DNA of 55,421 bases, from contig JARRRL010000003.1 in NCBI GenBank assembly GCA_037380725.1, positions 1 through 55,421 of the forward strand, in the 5' to 3' direction. This DNA is from JARRRL01 sp037380725 (GTDB taxonomy: Bacteria; Pseudomonadota; Gammaproteobacteria; Pseudomonadales; JANQJO01). The position numbers were made by a program, and so were the translations under genes. The number at the start of each line of letters is the position of its first letter. The stretch's first letter is position 1. The notes under the pieces were generated by a model. The model was not told the DNA's origin. It was given only the letters and a program-made list of their open reading frames with translations, and searched no databases. Shown in pieces: positions 35,635 to 44,496 of the stretch.

Positions 35635-37692
35635 GTGAAACAAAATGTAGTTCTGGTACCGGAATTGGCCGTTATGGATTCAAAATATTTAAGTAATGTC
35701 ATAATGAATCTTGCATTACATGCTGATAAAAATCCCACTTTGGGTTTTAGTAAGTACAGATCGCTCTTTATTGTGATTAGTCTATTTGCTTTATTCTTTG
35801 TTTTTAGTCTATTTGTCAGCTACTACATGCACAATAACAGCATTAAAAGCATTAATTATTCGAGTTCAGTGCAAGATATTTATGAACGGTTTAATAAAGC
35901 TTATGCAGCGGACAATGTTAATCAGAAATCATTGGAGGCCGATCTAGAACTTCTGGAAAATGGAGGTGAATACACCATGCCATCGGGGGAGCGTTTTACG
36001 CTGCCGCCTTTGAGTGAGTATTTATTCAATGATTCCAATGATATCATCAATGAAACACTTGGATTTTCACAGCAGAAAGATTTCAGAGCGGTCAATAGCA
36101 GCCTTAAACAATTGGTAGAAAAAGTTTTTATTAAAAAAGACAAGAAAATGAAGTTGATGACTTCATTGGTTTTTGTATTGGGTGTTATGGCAATTATTTT
36201 ATATGTCATCGTTATCATTCAGCTTATACTTCAGCTTGCGAGAAGCGACGAGGATGAAACAACGTCCAAAGAAGAAACAGCTGGTATTATGGCGACTGTT
36301 TCCGAAGGACTTTTCCTCATTAATAAAGATTATGAAATAGGCTTGGAGCAGTCCGCGTCTTTGAAAGAGATGTTTTCCATGCAGCGAGATTTGGAAGGGA
36401 ATTTCTTTGAATTTATTGGTCAATACGTAACAAAAAATGATATTGATATTGCTCAAGATTATATCGAGTTATTATTTGGGCAGCGTGTAAAGGAAAAGCT
36501 CATTTCTGATCTCAATCCATTGACGCGCGTAAAAATACACATCGCGAAGCGTGATGGGAGTTATGAAAATAGATTTTTAAATTTTAAATTCAAGCGCGTT
36601 TTTTATAGAGATCAATTGTCTCATCTTTTGGTGTCCACCACGGACATAACCAGGCAAGTGCTGTTAGAGCAGGAGTTGGAAGAAACGAGAGATCAGCAAG
36701 AATCACAAATTGACTTGTTAATGAGTATATTACACGTTGATAATAAAGCGTTATCCGCATTTTTTGAATCGACGCATGCCGCCTTATCGGAAGTGAATCA
36801 AACACTGAAAAGTAAAGGTCACAGTGACACTGAATTGCGTAAAAAAATTGCCCTCATTGCAAGAAATATCCATAAAGTAAAGGGCGATGCGGGAAATTTA
36901 AACTTGCATAAGTTTGAAAATTCAATGCATTGTTTGGAAGAAGAGCTGCAGTCTCTTAAAAAGAATACTCAGGTTAATGGAAAAGACTTATTAGAGCTCA
37001 CTATTCAGCTTAAAAACGCATTTGTTGAATTAGAGAGCATGAAATGTCTTGTTGAAAAAGTAAGTAAAATAAACTTGGTGCCCGGTGCAACAGGATCGGC
37101 TGAAGGCAATGCGAATACCGATGACGCTGTTGTTATGCCAATCAATAACAGTAGACATTCGCTCATTAACTTATCCCATAAAATTGCAAATCGTGAAAGT
37201 AAGAAAGTCATGTACCTCGAATACGGTATGGATGACACCATTCCAAATGCAATTCAAGAAGTTGTGAATGATATCGCTATTCAATTAGTCCGAAATAGTA
37301 TTGTGCATGGTGTTGAGCTGCCAGAGGAGCGCATTCATCAAGGTAAGTCACCCGTTGCTCAGGTGGTCGCCAGTTTTGTGAAGCTAAAAGACAATGGCTA
37401 TGAACNNNNNNNNNNNNNNNNNNNNNNNNNNNNNNNNNNNNNNNNNNNNNGTGATCAAAAAATCACTGAAGATACGCCTCCGATGGATATCATTCGATTA
37501 ATATTTGAACCCGGATTCTCCAGTAAAGACGAGGCGGGTATTGATGCTGGACGAGGCGTTGGTCTGGATCTCGTAAAAGAGCTAGCTGATAAATATAAAG
37601 CGCGTATCTCAGTGGGATATAAAGAAGGAAAGTATTGTGTATTCAGAATTAAGTTTCCTGCCATTGCTGTTGATCAAGGCGTAGCTGCCTAG
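35635..37692 (+). CDS. Membrane-bound CheA-like histidine kinase
   Basis: A kinase of ~685 residues. Membrane helix 1 lies at ~45-65, an extracytoplasmic region of ~110 residues follows, and helix 2 is at ~178-200. A PAS-like domain (~210-350) leads through a coiled coil to an HPt-type helical domain with LIARNIHKVKGDAGNL, phospho-acceptor His413. The ATP-binding domain is of CheA type (N box IQLVRNSIVHGVELPEERIH, G box GRGVGLDLVKELADKY). No CheW-docking P5 domain follows. A 45-N gap at 37406-37450 hides the DxG metal and nucleotide motif. GTG 35635 is the longest start; ATG 35674 is also possible, and neither has a strong ribosome-binding site. The next genes, a CheY-like receiver and CheX, complete a phosphorelay. 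The base composition is AT-richer than flanking genes, suggesting acquisition. Confidence 0.85.
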   Translation: MKQNVVLVPELAVMDSKYLSNVIMNLALHADKNPTLGFSKYRSLFIVISLFALFFVFSLFVSYYMHNNSIKSINYSSSVQDIYERFNKAYAADNVNQKSLEADLELLENGGEYTMPSGERFTLPPLSEYLFNDSNDIINETLGFSQQKDFRAVNSSLKQLVEKVFIKKDKKMKLMTSLVFVLGVMAIILYVIVIIQLILQLARSDEDETTSKEETAGIMATVSEGLFLINKDYEIGLEQSASLKEMFSMQRDLEGNFFEFIGQYVTKNDIDIAQDYIELLFGQRVKEKLISDLNPLTRVKIHIAKRDGSYENRFLNFKFKRVFYRDQLSHLLVSTTDITRQVLLEQELEETRDQQESQIDLLMSILHVDNKALSAFFESTHAALSEVNQTLKSKGHSDTELRKKIALIARNIHKVKGDAGNLNLHKFENSMHCLEEELQSLKKNTQVNGKDLLELTIQLKNAFVELESMKCLVEKVSKINLVPGATGSAEGNANTDDAVVMPINNSRHSLINLSHKIANRESKKVMYLEYGMDDTIPNAIQEVVNDIAIQLVRNSIVHGVELPEERIHQGKSPVAQVVASFVKLKDNGYEXXXXXXXXXXXXXXXXDQKITEDTPPMDIIRLIFEPGFSSKDEAGIDAGRGVGLDLVKELADKYKARISVGYKEGKYCVFRIKFPAIAVDQGVAA
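37406..37450. other. Assembly gap (45 N)
   Basis: A run of undetermined bases inside the kinase gene. The frame is preserved with 45 N, but the true length is not known. Confidence 0.99.
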
Positions 37693-37762
37693 GAGCCATT
37701 GTTCAAGAAAACCAGTACGTTCTCTGTTTATTTACTTTCATTCAAGAGAGATTAGAATCAAG

Positions 37763-38122
37763 ATGAAATGTATGGCTGTTGATGATTCAAATGTGATAAG
37801 AACCATGGTGGAAAAAGTCATTGCTGATAAAGGCTTAGAATTTGTTGGCTCCGCCAAAAATGGTGTTGAAGCGATTAGCCAATTTAAGGAATTTAGACCT
37901 CAACTCGTTACCATGGACCTCACCATGCCGTTGATGGATGGCATTGAAACGACAAAATCGCTTCTTGAAATTGACCCGGATGTAAAAATACTCGTTGTAT
38001 CCGCTCTTGCTGACAAAAAAACACTTCTGGAAGCAATTAAAATTGGTGCAGCAGGTTACTTATGTAAACCGTTTACGGAGCATGCTTTACTGGATGCGCT
38101 CGACGAGTTAATGGAGGAGTGA
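37763..38122 (+). CDS. CheY-like single-domain response regulator
   Basis: A 119-residue stand-alone receiver domain with no output domain. The acidic pair is in MAVDDSNVIRTMV, the phospho-acceptor is Asp52 in VTMDLTMPLMDGIE, the Ser/Thr switch is in LVVSALADKK, and the conserved lysine is in GYLCKPFTE. It follows the CheA-like kinase by 70 bases and overlaps the possible GTG start of cheX by four bases. It therefore probably receives phosphate from the kinase and loses it to CheX. The binding target of the phosphorylated form is unknown; it may be a motor, an enzyme or the last protein of the cassette. Confidence 0.92.
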   Translation: MKCMAVDDSNVIRTMVEKVIADKGLEFVGSAKNGVEAISQFKEFRPQLVTMDLTMPLMDGIETTKSLLEIDPDVKILVVSALADKKTLLEAIKIGAAGYLCKPFTEHALLDALDELMEE

Positions 38123-38127
38123 GCATT

Positions 38128-38577
38128 ATGAATAATGAGCAATTACAAGTTTTTGTTGATGGCGTAATGAATTATTTTGAAACACTTTCAAGTACACCAG
38201 CACAAGTCGGCACCCCATTTTTAATTGACGATATGAATGAGTACTTGGAGGAATATACTGGGTTTATTGGTATTTCAGGTAAATACCAAGGCATTGTATT
38301 TTTTACCTCGCCAAAGGCTATTTTGCTGCACCTGTTGGCGAGTTACAATGTCAAAGACGTCAGTTCAGATAATATGCTTGATTTGGTGGGGGAAATTGCC
38401 AATACCATTTCTGGTAATGCAAGGCGTACTTTGGGGGATGAGTTTATGTTGTCCGTTCCCGTTGTTATGCGTGGTGAGCATTCAAAGGTCAAAGTCACTA
38501 AGACATTCGAGATATATGTCATACCTATTATTTGGAGACAGCACAGGGCCAATGTGATAATTAATTTGAATATATAG
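38128..38577 (+). CDS. cheX: CheX-type phosphatase of CheY-P
   Basis: A 149-residue protein of the CheC/CheX/FliY class. The phosphatase helix is seen as DLVGEIANTISGNARRTLG with the ExxN pair Glu89 and Asn92, followed by LSVPVVM, where this family has its conserved proline. CheX dimers dephosphorylate CheY-P in spirochaetes and other bacteria. ATG 38128 follows GGAGGAG at good spacing; the alternative GTG 38119 overlaps the receiver gene's stop. Its place directly after a CheY-like gene in a locus without other chemotaxis genes (no cheW, cheR, cheB or MCP) suggests a dedicated phosphatase for this pathway. Confidence 0.88.
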   Translation: MNNEQLQVFVDGVMNYFETLSSTPAQVGTPFLIDDMNEYLEEYTGFIGISGKYQGIVFFTSPKAILLHLLASYNVKDVSSDNMLDLVGEIANTISGNARRTLGDEFMLSVPVVMRGEHSKVKVTKTFEIYVIPIIWRQHRANVIINLNI

Positions 38578-38661
38578 ACAGGTGAAAGTAAGCGCCGGGA
38601 TATCAGTTCGTCGCTGGGTTTTCTCAATCATTCCAATTGCTAAGGTGTTAGATCACACATT

Positions 38662-40074
38662 ATGTTTACGCTAAAATATTGGAAATTGAAAAGATTTAAT
38701 ATCTTTATATTAAATATTGCCTTTGTGCTGGGGTTTATGTCGTTTTCGGCTTATGGTCGTGATACCGCTAGCGCTGTGCCGGATTCCGAAGGGTTGATCC
38801 AGAATTTTGGATACATTTGGATTGCTTTTTGTACGGCGCTTATCTTCTTTATGCAGTTGGGGTTTGCTTTGCTCGAAAGTGGAATGGTCCGAGCTAAAAA
38901 CACCATCAACGTAATCATGAAAAATTTTGCTGATATCGGTCTGGGTACTTTAGGTTTTTGGATGTTTGGTTATGGAATTATGTTTGGTTATGGTAGCTTT
39001 GATGATTTTAAATTGGAATATTTCACACCGCGTTTTACCGATCTGAGTCGATCAATGGATTTAATCTATCAAATGATGTTTGCTGCTACGGCAGCGACGA
39101 TTGTATCGGGCGCTGTGGCTGAAAGAATTCGTTTCCTGCCTTATATTTTCGGAGCATTCTTGATCACCACTCTTATTTATCCCGTTTTTGGTGAATGGGC
39201 TTGGGGAGGCACTGCGGAGCATCCTGGTTGGCTTAAAGAACTCGGCTTTCACGATGTGGCCGGTTCCACGGTTGTTCACTCAGTTGGCGCGTGGTGTGCG
39301 CTTGGTGCGATAATGGTATTAGGGCCACGGTTTGGTCGGTACAGCCGGAAAGGTCAATTGCATGATATACCCGGACACAATTTGCCTTACGTTGCTTTTG
39401 GCGGATTAATTTTATGGTTTGGTTGGTTCGGTTTCAATGGTGGTTCTGTGAACAAAGATCTGTCTAATCTTGGACAAATATTACTGGTCACCCAATTGGG
39501 TGCTGCGGGTGGTATCTGTGGCGCTATCTTTTGGATGGCATTGCAAGGCACTGGTCTTAGAATTACCTTAGCGGTTAATGGCGGACTGGCGGGGTTGGTA
39601 TCAATTACTGCAGGCGCGAATGTGTTTGAACCACAGATGGCATTGTTATCTGGAGTGATTGGCGGCATCATTGTTGTGACATCTACAAATTTGCTCAATC
39701 GCTGGAAGATCGATGACGTTGTTGGTGCTATCCCGGTGCATGGTTTTTGTGGCGCGTGGGGCACCTTGGCGGTCGGTCTTTTTTATCCTGGAGATATGTT
39801 TAATTTTGAGCGTATCATCACTCAGATCGTGGGCATTGTTGCAGCTTTTATATGGGGCTTATCTTCTTCCTATGTAGTATTTTTTATACTGAATAAGCTT
39901 AATTCAAGCATACGAGTGCCGACTAAATTTGAGCAACGTGGTTTGGATGTTAGTGAACATCACGAGATTGGGTATGCCGATTTCATGACAACGCAAGTGG
40001 GTATTGATGTTCTGGATAAGGAAAAGCCGGAAAATGAAAATGCCGTTATAAACAAGCCTCAACTGTCTACGTAG
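38662..40074 (+). CDS. amt: Amt-family ammonium transporter
   Basis: An inner-membrane ammonium channel/transporter of 470 residues with a signal-like N-terminus and about eleven membrane helices. Both pore histidines of the family are present: His206 (GSTVVHSVGAWCALG) and His360 (IPVHGFCGAWGTLAVG). Other family segments are FALLESGMVRAKNTINVIMKN and FGWFGFNGGS. The C-terminal cytoplasmic tail of ~70 residues is longer than the minimum and charged. No glnK gene for a PII partner is next to it, unlike the usual glnK-amtB pair. Instead it follows the CheA-like/CheY/CheX genes by 84 bases on the same strand in the same AT-rich block, which suggests a sensing role. Confidence 0.95.
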   Translation: MFTLKYWKLKRFNIFILNIAFVLGFMSFSAYGRDTASAVPDSEGLIQNFGYIWIAFCTALIFFMQLGFALLESGMVRAKNTINVIMKNFADIGLGTLGFWMFGYGIMFGYGSFDDFKLEYFTPRFTDLSRSMDLIYQMMFAATAATIVSGAVAERIRFLPYIFGAFLITTLIYPVFGEWAWGGTAEHPGWLKELGFHDVAGSTVVHSVGAWCALGAIMVLGPRFGRYSRKGQLHDIPGHNLPYVAFGGLILWFGWFGFNGGSVNKDLSNLGQILLVTQLGAAGGICGAIFWMALQGTGLRITLAVNGGLAGLVSITAGANVFEPQMALLSGVIGGIIVVTSTNLLNRWKIDDVVGAIPVHGFCGAWGTLAVGLFYPGDMFNFERIITQIVGIVAAFIWGLSSSYVVFFILNKLNSSIRVPTKFEQRGLDVSEHHEIGYADFMTTQVGIDVLDKEKPENENAVINKPQLST

Positions 40075-40178
40075 TAAGAGTTTAAAGATATGGTATTTAT
40101 AGATGCGGCTGTTGGTGTGTGTTGCGTAGGCAGTGGTCGTAATAATAAACTCATAACGAGACGTTGAGGAGGATGGGC

Positions 40179-40870
40179 GTGTCATCCAGCAACCCTTCAT
40201 TAAGTAATCCTAACTTTTTGCACGATCAAAGAGTTGTTTATCGAGCGCTCACTCGCATGACCGATGACTTTGCTCTGTCGATGTGTGCATTTCAATTTTG
40301 GTTAAAAAATCATGCCAGCAAGGCGCTTAATGCGAACGAATTCACGGCTGATTTACAACAATATTTAGGGATCAGCAACGACCAAAAACGTACGCTCACT
40401 GTAGCAATTCATGCCTCTTTGNNAGTGAATCCTCCGAGAGTCAGTCTGTGTCGCCTCCCATGCGTGATGCAACACCGAGCGATTCAGGTGAAAGCAAAGG
40501 GTTTGTATCCATCAATTCTGCCCATCACAGTATCACGACGCAATTTTTAAAAACGATTATCAGCGAAGTCAGAAAACTTGGACAAGAATCTACCATTGAA
40601 CTGCAAGAAGTGCTCATTGAAGATGGCTTGGACATCAGCAATCCTCGTTTAGCTAAGTTGATAATTGATTGGGCTAAAGCAAACTTCAGTAATCTTGAAT
40701 TGCCTAAAGATATTGATATTTCTGAATGTACGCAATCAGCGCACGCTGTCTATTTGTCAGTCTGTGAGGCGGTGGGTCCGGTGAAAGCTGATGTTATTTT
40801 GAATAAAACCATTACACTGCTGAATGAGTTGCCTGAAGCTTCTATCTTTACTCCCAATAAACTACTTTAA
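40179..40870 (+). CDS. Protein of unknown function, frame broken at an NN
   Basis: GTG 40179 has AGGAGG six bases upstream and starts a frame (SSSNPSLSNPNFLHDQ...) that runs to ...VAIHASL at 40421. Two undetermined bases (40422-40423) follow, and the sequence then continues in another frame from 40424 as SESSESQSVSPPMRDATPSD to the stop at 40868-40870. If the true gap length differs from two bases, this is one protein of about 230 residues. It is mostly helical: an N-terminal ~80-residue domain, a Ser/Pro-rich linker, and a C-terminal domain (TTQFLKTIISEVRKLGQEST ... VKADVILNKTITLLNELPEA). I recognise no family. It closes the kinase/receiver/CheX/Amt block, has the same AT-rich composition, and may be the pathway's output. 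Confidence 0.6.
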
Positions 40871-41014
40871 TTGTTGCTTGTGTGGAAGTGGTCGACACGC
40901 TCAAGGGCTGGCTGATGCGAGTGATGCCGAAATAATTTGTAAAAAAATTATAAAAAGTTCTAAAATAGAAAAATACTAAAAAAGATCAGTATGTCACAGT
41001 GTTTTTCTGTGTCG

Positions 41015-41040
41015 ATGTCATCCAGATGACATTATTTCTT
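41015..41040 (+). terminator. Palindrome followed by T-rich stretch
   Basis: ATGTCATC and GATGACAT form a perfect 8-bp inverted repeat two bases apart, followed by TATTTCTT. It would end the Amt-block transcript. Because of its symmetry it could also be a protein-binding site. Confidence 0.45.
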
Positions 41041-41066
41041 AGAAAGATACATTTCTTAGAAAGATA
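41035..41066. repeat. Direct repeat TTTCTTAGAAAGATA, period 17
   Basis: Two copies at 41035-41049 and 41052-41066; each contains the near-palindrome TTTCTTAGAAA. They adjoin the palindrome at 41015. Confidence 0.75.
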
Positions 41067-41198
41067 AGAGTATCGATCAAGGGAACACTTTTTTACGACA
41101 GTAAACCTTGATGTTTGTTACATGCTCTTCATAGCCTTACGATTGGTTGGATGTTCTGATCCGGCTTGCTTTATGTTATCCCGTCATGTTGATCCCGT

Positions 41199-41226
41199 CT
41201 CTTGCCTCTTGCCTCTTGCCTCTTGC
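41199..41226. repeat. 7-bp tandem repeat, four copies
   Basis: CTCTTGC is repeated four times in direct succession in the region upstream of algD. Confidence 0.9.
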
Positions 41227-41537
41227 CGTGTGCATCATAGAGCGTTTGTTGATGACGGTGCCCGGCTTTGGGGCAGCGTGAAGGAAAAGTACTGCACCCA
41301 ACAGAAAAATCGTTTACTTTACGGATCCTCTGATGGATATTCATGCTTGACTCGGTGTACCGCTCAGCGCATTTCAGTTTGGCGCATAACGGTTCGTTAC
41401 GCTGATAGATGGCGGGCGATGCTCATTATTTGTACAGTTTTGAATTGTTGCGATTTCAGATAAAAGTGTTACGATATGCGCCGTATATCCGGTAAGGGGC
41501 GCCTAGGAAGGCGCGTCGTTTTCTACAGGGAGGTATT

Positions 41538-42848
41538 ATGCGAATCAGTATTTTTGGTCTGGGGTATGTCGGAGCTGTTTGTGCGGCGGGATTGGCCTCT
41601 CGCGGCCATCATGTTATCGGCGTAGATATTTCGTCGGATAAAGTTGACCTCATTAATCGCGGACATTCCCCCATTGTTGAGCCTGGTTTAGAGGAATTGC
41701 TCTCTGCGGCTGTTGAGAAACAGTTGGTTCGAGGCACGACGGATGTGGTGGATGCGGTTCAGAACAGTGATCTTTCCATGATCTGCGTTGGAACGCCAAG
41801 CAAGCGAAATGGCGATTTAGAGCTGGAGCATGTGGAAGACGTATGCCGAACGATTGGCGGGGCGATGCGTGAAAAGTCGCAGCGTCATGCGGTTGTTGTG
41901 CGCAGCACGGTGTTGCCAGGCACACTGCAGAATACCGTGATTCCGATTTTGGAAGATTGCTCCGGTATGCGCGCAGGTGTTGACTTTGGTTTGGCGACGA
42001 ACCCGGAGTTTTTGCGAGAAAGTACGGCAATTCAAGATTATGATTTTCCACCGATGACGGTGATCGGTGAGTACGATACCGAGACGAGCGATCTGCTCGA
42101 GTCACTCTACCGTGATCTGCCAGCGCCGATTATTCGTAAGTCGATTGCAGTGACGGAAATGGTTAAGTATGCCTGCAATGTGTGGCATGCCACTAAGGTC
42201 AGCTTTGCCAACGAAATTGGCAATATTGCTAAAGCGGTTGGTGTGGATGGTCGAGAAGTGATGGAGGTGCTGTGCCAGGACGCTAAGCTGAATCTGTCCA
42301 AATATTACCTGCGCCCCGGTTTTGCCTTTGGGGGCTCGTGCCTACCGAAAGACGTCAGAGCCTTGACGTATCGAGCGGCTCAGTTGGACGTTCGTCATCC
42401 GCTGTTGTCATCGATTATGAGCAGTAACCATTATCAGGTTGAGAAAGCCTTCGATCTCATTCAATCCTACCAAAAGCGCCATGTGCTTCTCTTGGGACTG
42501 AGTTTTAAAGCGGGTACAGACGATTTGCGGGAAAGTCCGTTGGTGACTTTGGCGGAGGTGCTGATCGGCAAAGGTTACGCACTGAAAATTTTTGACCGCA
42601 ACGTTGAGTACGCGCGTGTTCGTGGCGCCAATAAAGCGTATATCTCGACGCATATTCCACATGTTTCATCACTGTTAACCTCTGATTTAAGTGAAGCGAT
42701 CAAACAGGCGGAAATCATTGTCATCGGTAATTCGGATGAACTGTTTGAGCAGGCCTTGACGCAGGTTTCGCCTGAACAGCGTGTGCTGGATTTGGTGGGT
42801 TTCATGCAGACCCAAAGTGATGAAAATCATGAAGGAATTTGCTGGTAA
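41538..42848 (+). CDS. algD: GDP-mannose 6-dehydrogenase AlgD
   Basis: Oxidises GDP-mannose to GDP-mannuronate with NAD, the committed step of alginate synthesis. It is 436 residues, the same length as the Pseudomonas enzyme. The NAD-binding Rossmann motif is FGLGYVGAVCAAGLASRG. The catalytic Cys268 in FAFGGSCLPKDVRAL is at the same position as in P. aeruginosa AlgD. VRSTVLPGT, TNPEFLRESTA and LLGLSFKAGTDDLRESP are family segments. GGGAGG precedes ATG 41538. It is the first gene of the alginate operon. Confidence 0.97.
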   Translation: MRISIFGLGYVGAVCAAGLASRGHHVIGVDISSDKVDLINRGHSPIVEPGLEELLSAAVEKQLVRGTTDVVDAVQNSDLSMICVGTPSKRNGDLELEHVEDVCRTIGGAMREKSQRHAVVVRSTVLPGTLQNTVIPILEDCSGMRAGVDFGLATNPEFLRESTAIQDYDFPPMTVIGEYDTETSDLLESLYRDLPAPIIRKSIAVTEMVKYACNVWHATKVSFANEIGNIAKAVGVDGREVMEVLCQDAKLNLSKYYLRPGFAFGGSCLPKDVRALTYRAAQLDVRHPLLSSIMSSNHYQVEKAFDLIQSYQKRHVLLLGLSFKAGTDDLRESPLVTLAEVLIGKGYALKIFDRNVEYARVRGANKAYISTHIPHVSSLLTSDLSEAIKQAEIIVIGNSDELFEQALTQVSPEQRVLDLVGFMQTQSDENHEGICW

Positions 42849-42905
42849 CGACTTACCCATCCTACTGCCGAAAAAATCCTTTCTGAAGAACCTGGAGTTT
42901 GTACA

Positions 42906-44420
42906 ATGAAGTGCGAAGCGACGTGCGAAACGCGTTCGGTTTTTCACTGGCGTATTCGTAGCCTGTCGGGTTGGCTGCTGTATCTGAGTTTGCTGGGTGG
43001 ACTGGCCTTGCTTGTGCCGGAGACGGTGTTTGATCCGGCATCGGGGCATTTTCTGTTATGGATTGGCGTGGTGGGTTTGTGGCGCTATGGCGTTGGTTTC
43101 ACCCACTTTGTGCGGGGTATGCTCTTTTTGTTTGTGGTTTATCCGTATTATCGGCGGAAAGCGGCAGCGCTGGGGCCGTCAGCGGTTCCCTCTCACGTAT
43201 ACCTGATGGTGACCAGTTTTCGGATTGATGCGCGCACGACCGCGATGGTATACGACTCGGTTATTTCGGAAGCCATTGCTACGGGATGGCCAACCACGGT
43301 GGTGTGTTCCATTGTGGAAATGGCGGATGAAATGCTGATTCGTTCTGTGTGGCAAAAGCATTGTCCGCCCGGTCGGGTTACATTACGTTTTGTGCGTATT
43401 CCTGGAACGGGTAAACGCGATGGTTTGGCGTATGGATTCCGGACTATTTCGCGTGATTGTCCGAATGAAAACGCCATTGTGGCGGTGATTGATGGCGACA
43501 CGGTATTGACGCCGGGTGTGGTGGCTGCCACAGCGCCTTATTTTAAATTGTTTCCACGTCTGGGTGCGCTGACCACCAACGAATTTTGTCAGGTGCAAGG
43601 CAGTTATGTGATGTCTGAGTGGCACAAACTGCGTTTTGCCCAGCGTCACCTCAATATGTGCTCGATGGCCTTGTCCCGCCGTGTGCTCACCTTGACCGGT
43701 CGTATGTCGGTATTTCGGGCGTCTGTGGTGACGCGTGCGGATTTTATTCATGACGTTGAACATGACGAACTCTCGCATTGGCGTTTGGGGACCTTCCGAT
43801 TTTTGACGGGTGATGACAAGTCCAGTTGGTACAGTTTGATGCGAATAGGTCTGGATACTTGGTATGTACCCGATGCTGTGATTCATACTGTGGAGCATCC
43901 ACCCGATCCTCATTTTTTTCGCGCGAGCCGTCAGCTGATGTTCCGCTGGTATGGCAATAATCTGCGTCAAAATAGCCGCGCCACAAAACTGGGGCCTGCC
44001 CGCTTAGGCTGGTTTACGTATTACGTGGTGTGGGATCAGCGTGTGTCCATGTGGACCAGTATTTTGGGGTTAACGGCGGCGCTGGTGGCGGCCTTGACGT
44101 TTTCGATCAGTTATCTCGTGGTGTATCTGTTGTGGATTGGCGTTACGCGTTTGCTATTAACCGTTTTGCTGAAAGCGTCTGGGCATGCTGTGGGTCCACT
44201 TTACCCACTGATTCTCTATTACAACCAAATTGTCGGCTCGTTGATGAAAATCTACGTGGTGTTTCGATTGGATCGACAAAGTTGGACTCGGCAAAAAACA
44301 AAGCTGGAGCAAAATCGCGCGACCTTTCATGGATGGTTTAATCGATGGTCCGCTAAAACAATGACCTTTTCTTCGGTGAGTATTTTCCTGGCCGTCGTTT
44401 TTGCGCTGGTCTATCAATAA
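42906..44420 (+). CDS. alg8: Alginate polymerase Alg8
   Basis: The inner-membrane GT2 glycosyltransferase that polymerises GDP-mannuronate and passes the chain to the periplasm together with Alg44. It is 504 residues. There are two N-terminal helices, a cytosolic catalytic domain with VAVIDGDTVLTPGVV (DxD), the acceptor HDVEHDELSHWRLG and the QxxRW-like RQLMFRWYGNNLRQ, and then C-terminal helices. GGAG lies about ten bases before ATG 42906. It is 57 bases after algD. Confidence 0.96.
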   Translation: MKCEATCETRSVFHWRIRSLSGWLLYLSLLGGLALLVPETVFDPASGHFLLWIGVVGLWRYGVGFTHFVRGMLFLFVVYPYYRRKAAALGPSAVPSHVYLMVTSFRIDARTTAMVYDSVISEAIATGWPTTVVCSIVEMADEMLIRSVWQKHCPPGRVTLRFVRIPGTGKRDGLAYGFRTISRDCPNENAIVAVIDGDTVLTPGVVAATAPYFKLFPRLGALTTNEFCQVQGSYVMSEWHKLRFAQRHLNMCSMALSRRVLTLTGRMSVFRASVVTRADFIHDVEHDELSHWRLGTFRFLTGDDKSSWYSLMRIGLDTWYVPDAVIHTVEHPPDPHFFRASRQLMFRWYGNNLRQNSRATKLGPARLGWFTYYVVWDQRVSMWTSILGLTAALVAALTFSISYLVVYLLWIGVTRLLLTVLLKASGHAVGPLYPLILYYNQIVGSLMKIYVVFRLDRQSWTRQKTKLEQNRATFHGWFNRWSAKTMTFSSVSIFLAVVFALVYQ

Positions 44421-44496
44421 TATTTTTCTACTGATCTGGTTTTGGGAAACGATCATTTATTCTGTTTTATTCATCACGTGCAATAGGTAAATATTC

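Larger units (their letters stand above)
40871..41537. other. 667-base intergenic region upstream of algD
   Basis: It starts AT-rich and becomes like the alginate genes after ~41100. It holds a perfect palindrome (41015-41032), a 17-bp direct repeat (41035-41066) and a 7-bp tandem repeat (41199-41226). A frame at 41122-41463 has no family features and is probably chance. The algD promoter must lie here; I could not find a convincing AlgU-type (GAACTT ... TCTGA) site. Confidence 0.6.

Noticed and set aside
41122..41463. 113-codon frame upstream of algD
   Set aside because: It crosses a 7-bp tandem repeat, is rich in Cys and Arg without any family pattern, and has no convincing ribosome-binding site.
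41270..41537. AlgU/sigma-22 promoter for algD
   Set aside because: I looked for GAACTT with a TCTGA-type partner at 16-17 bases and found no acceptable match; other promoter types cannot be excluded.
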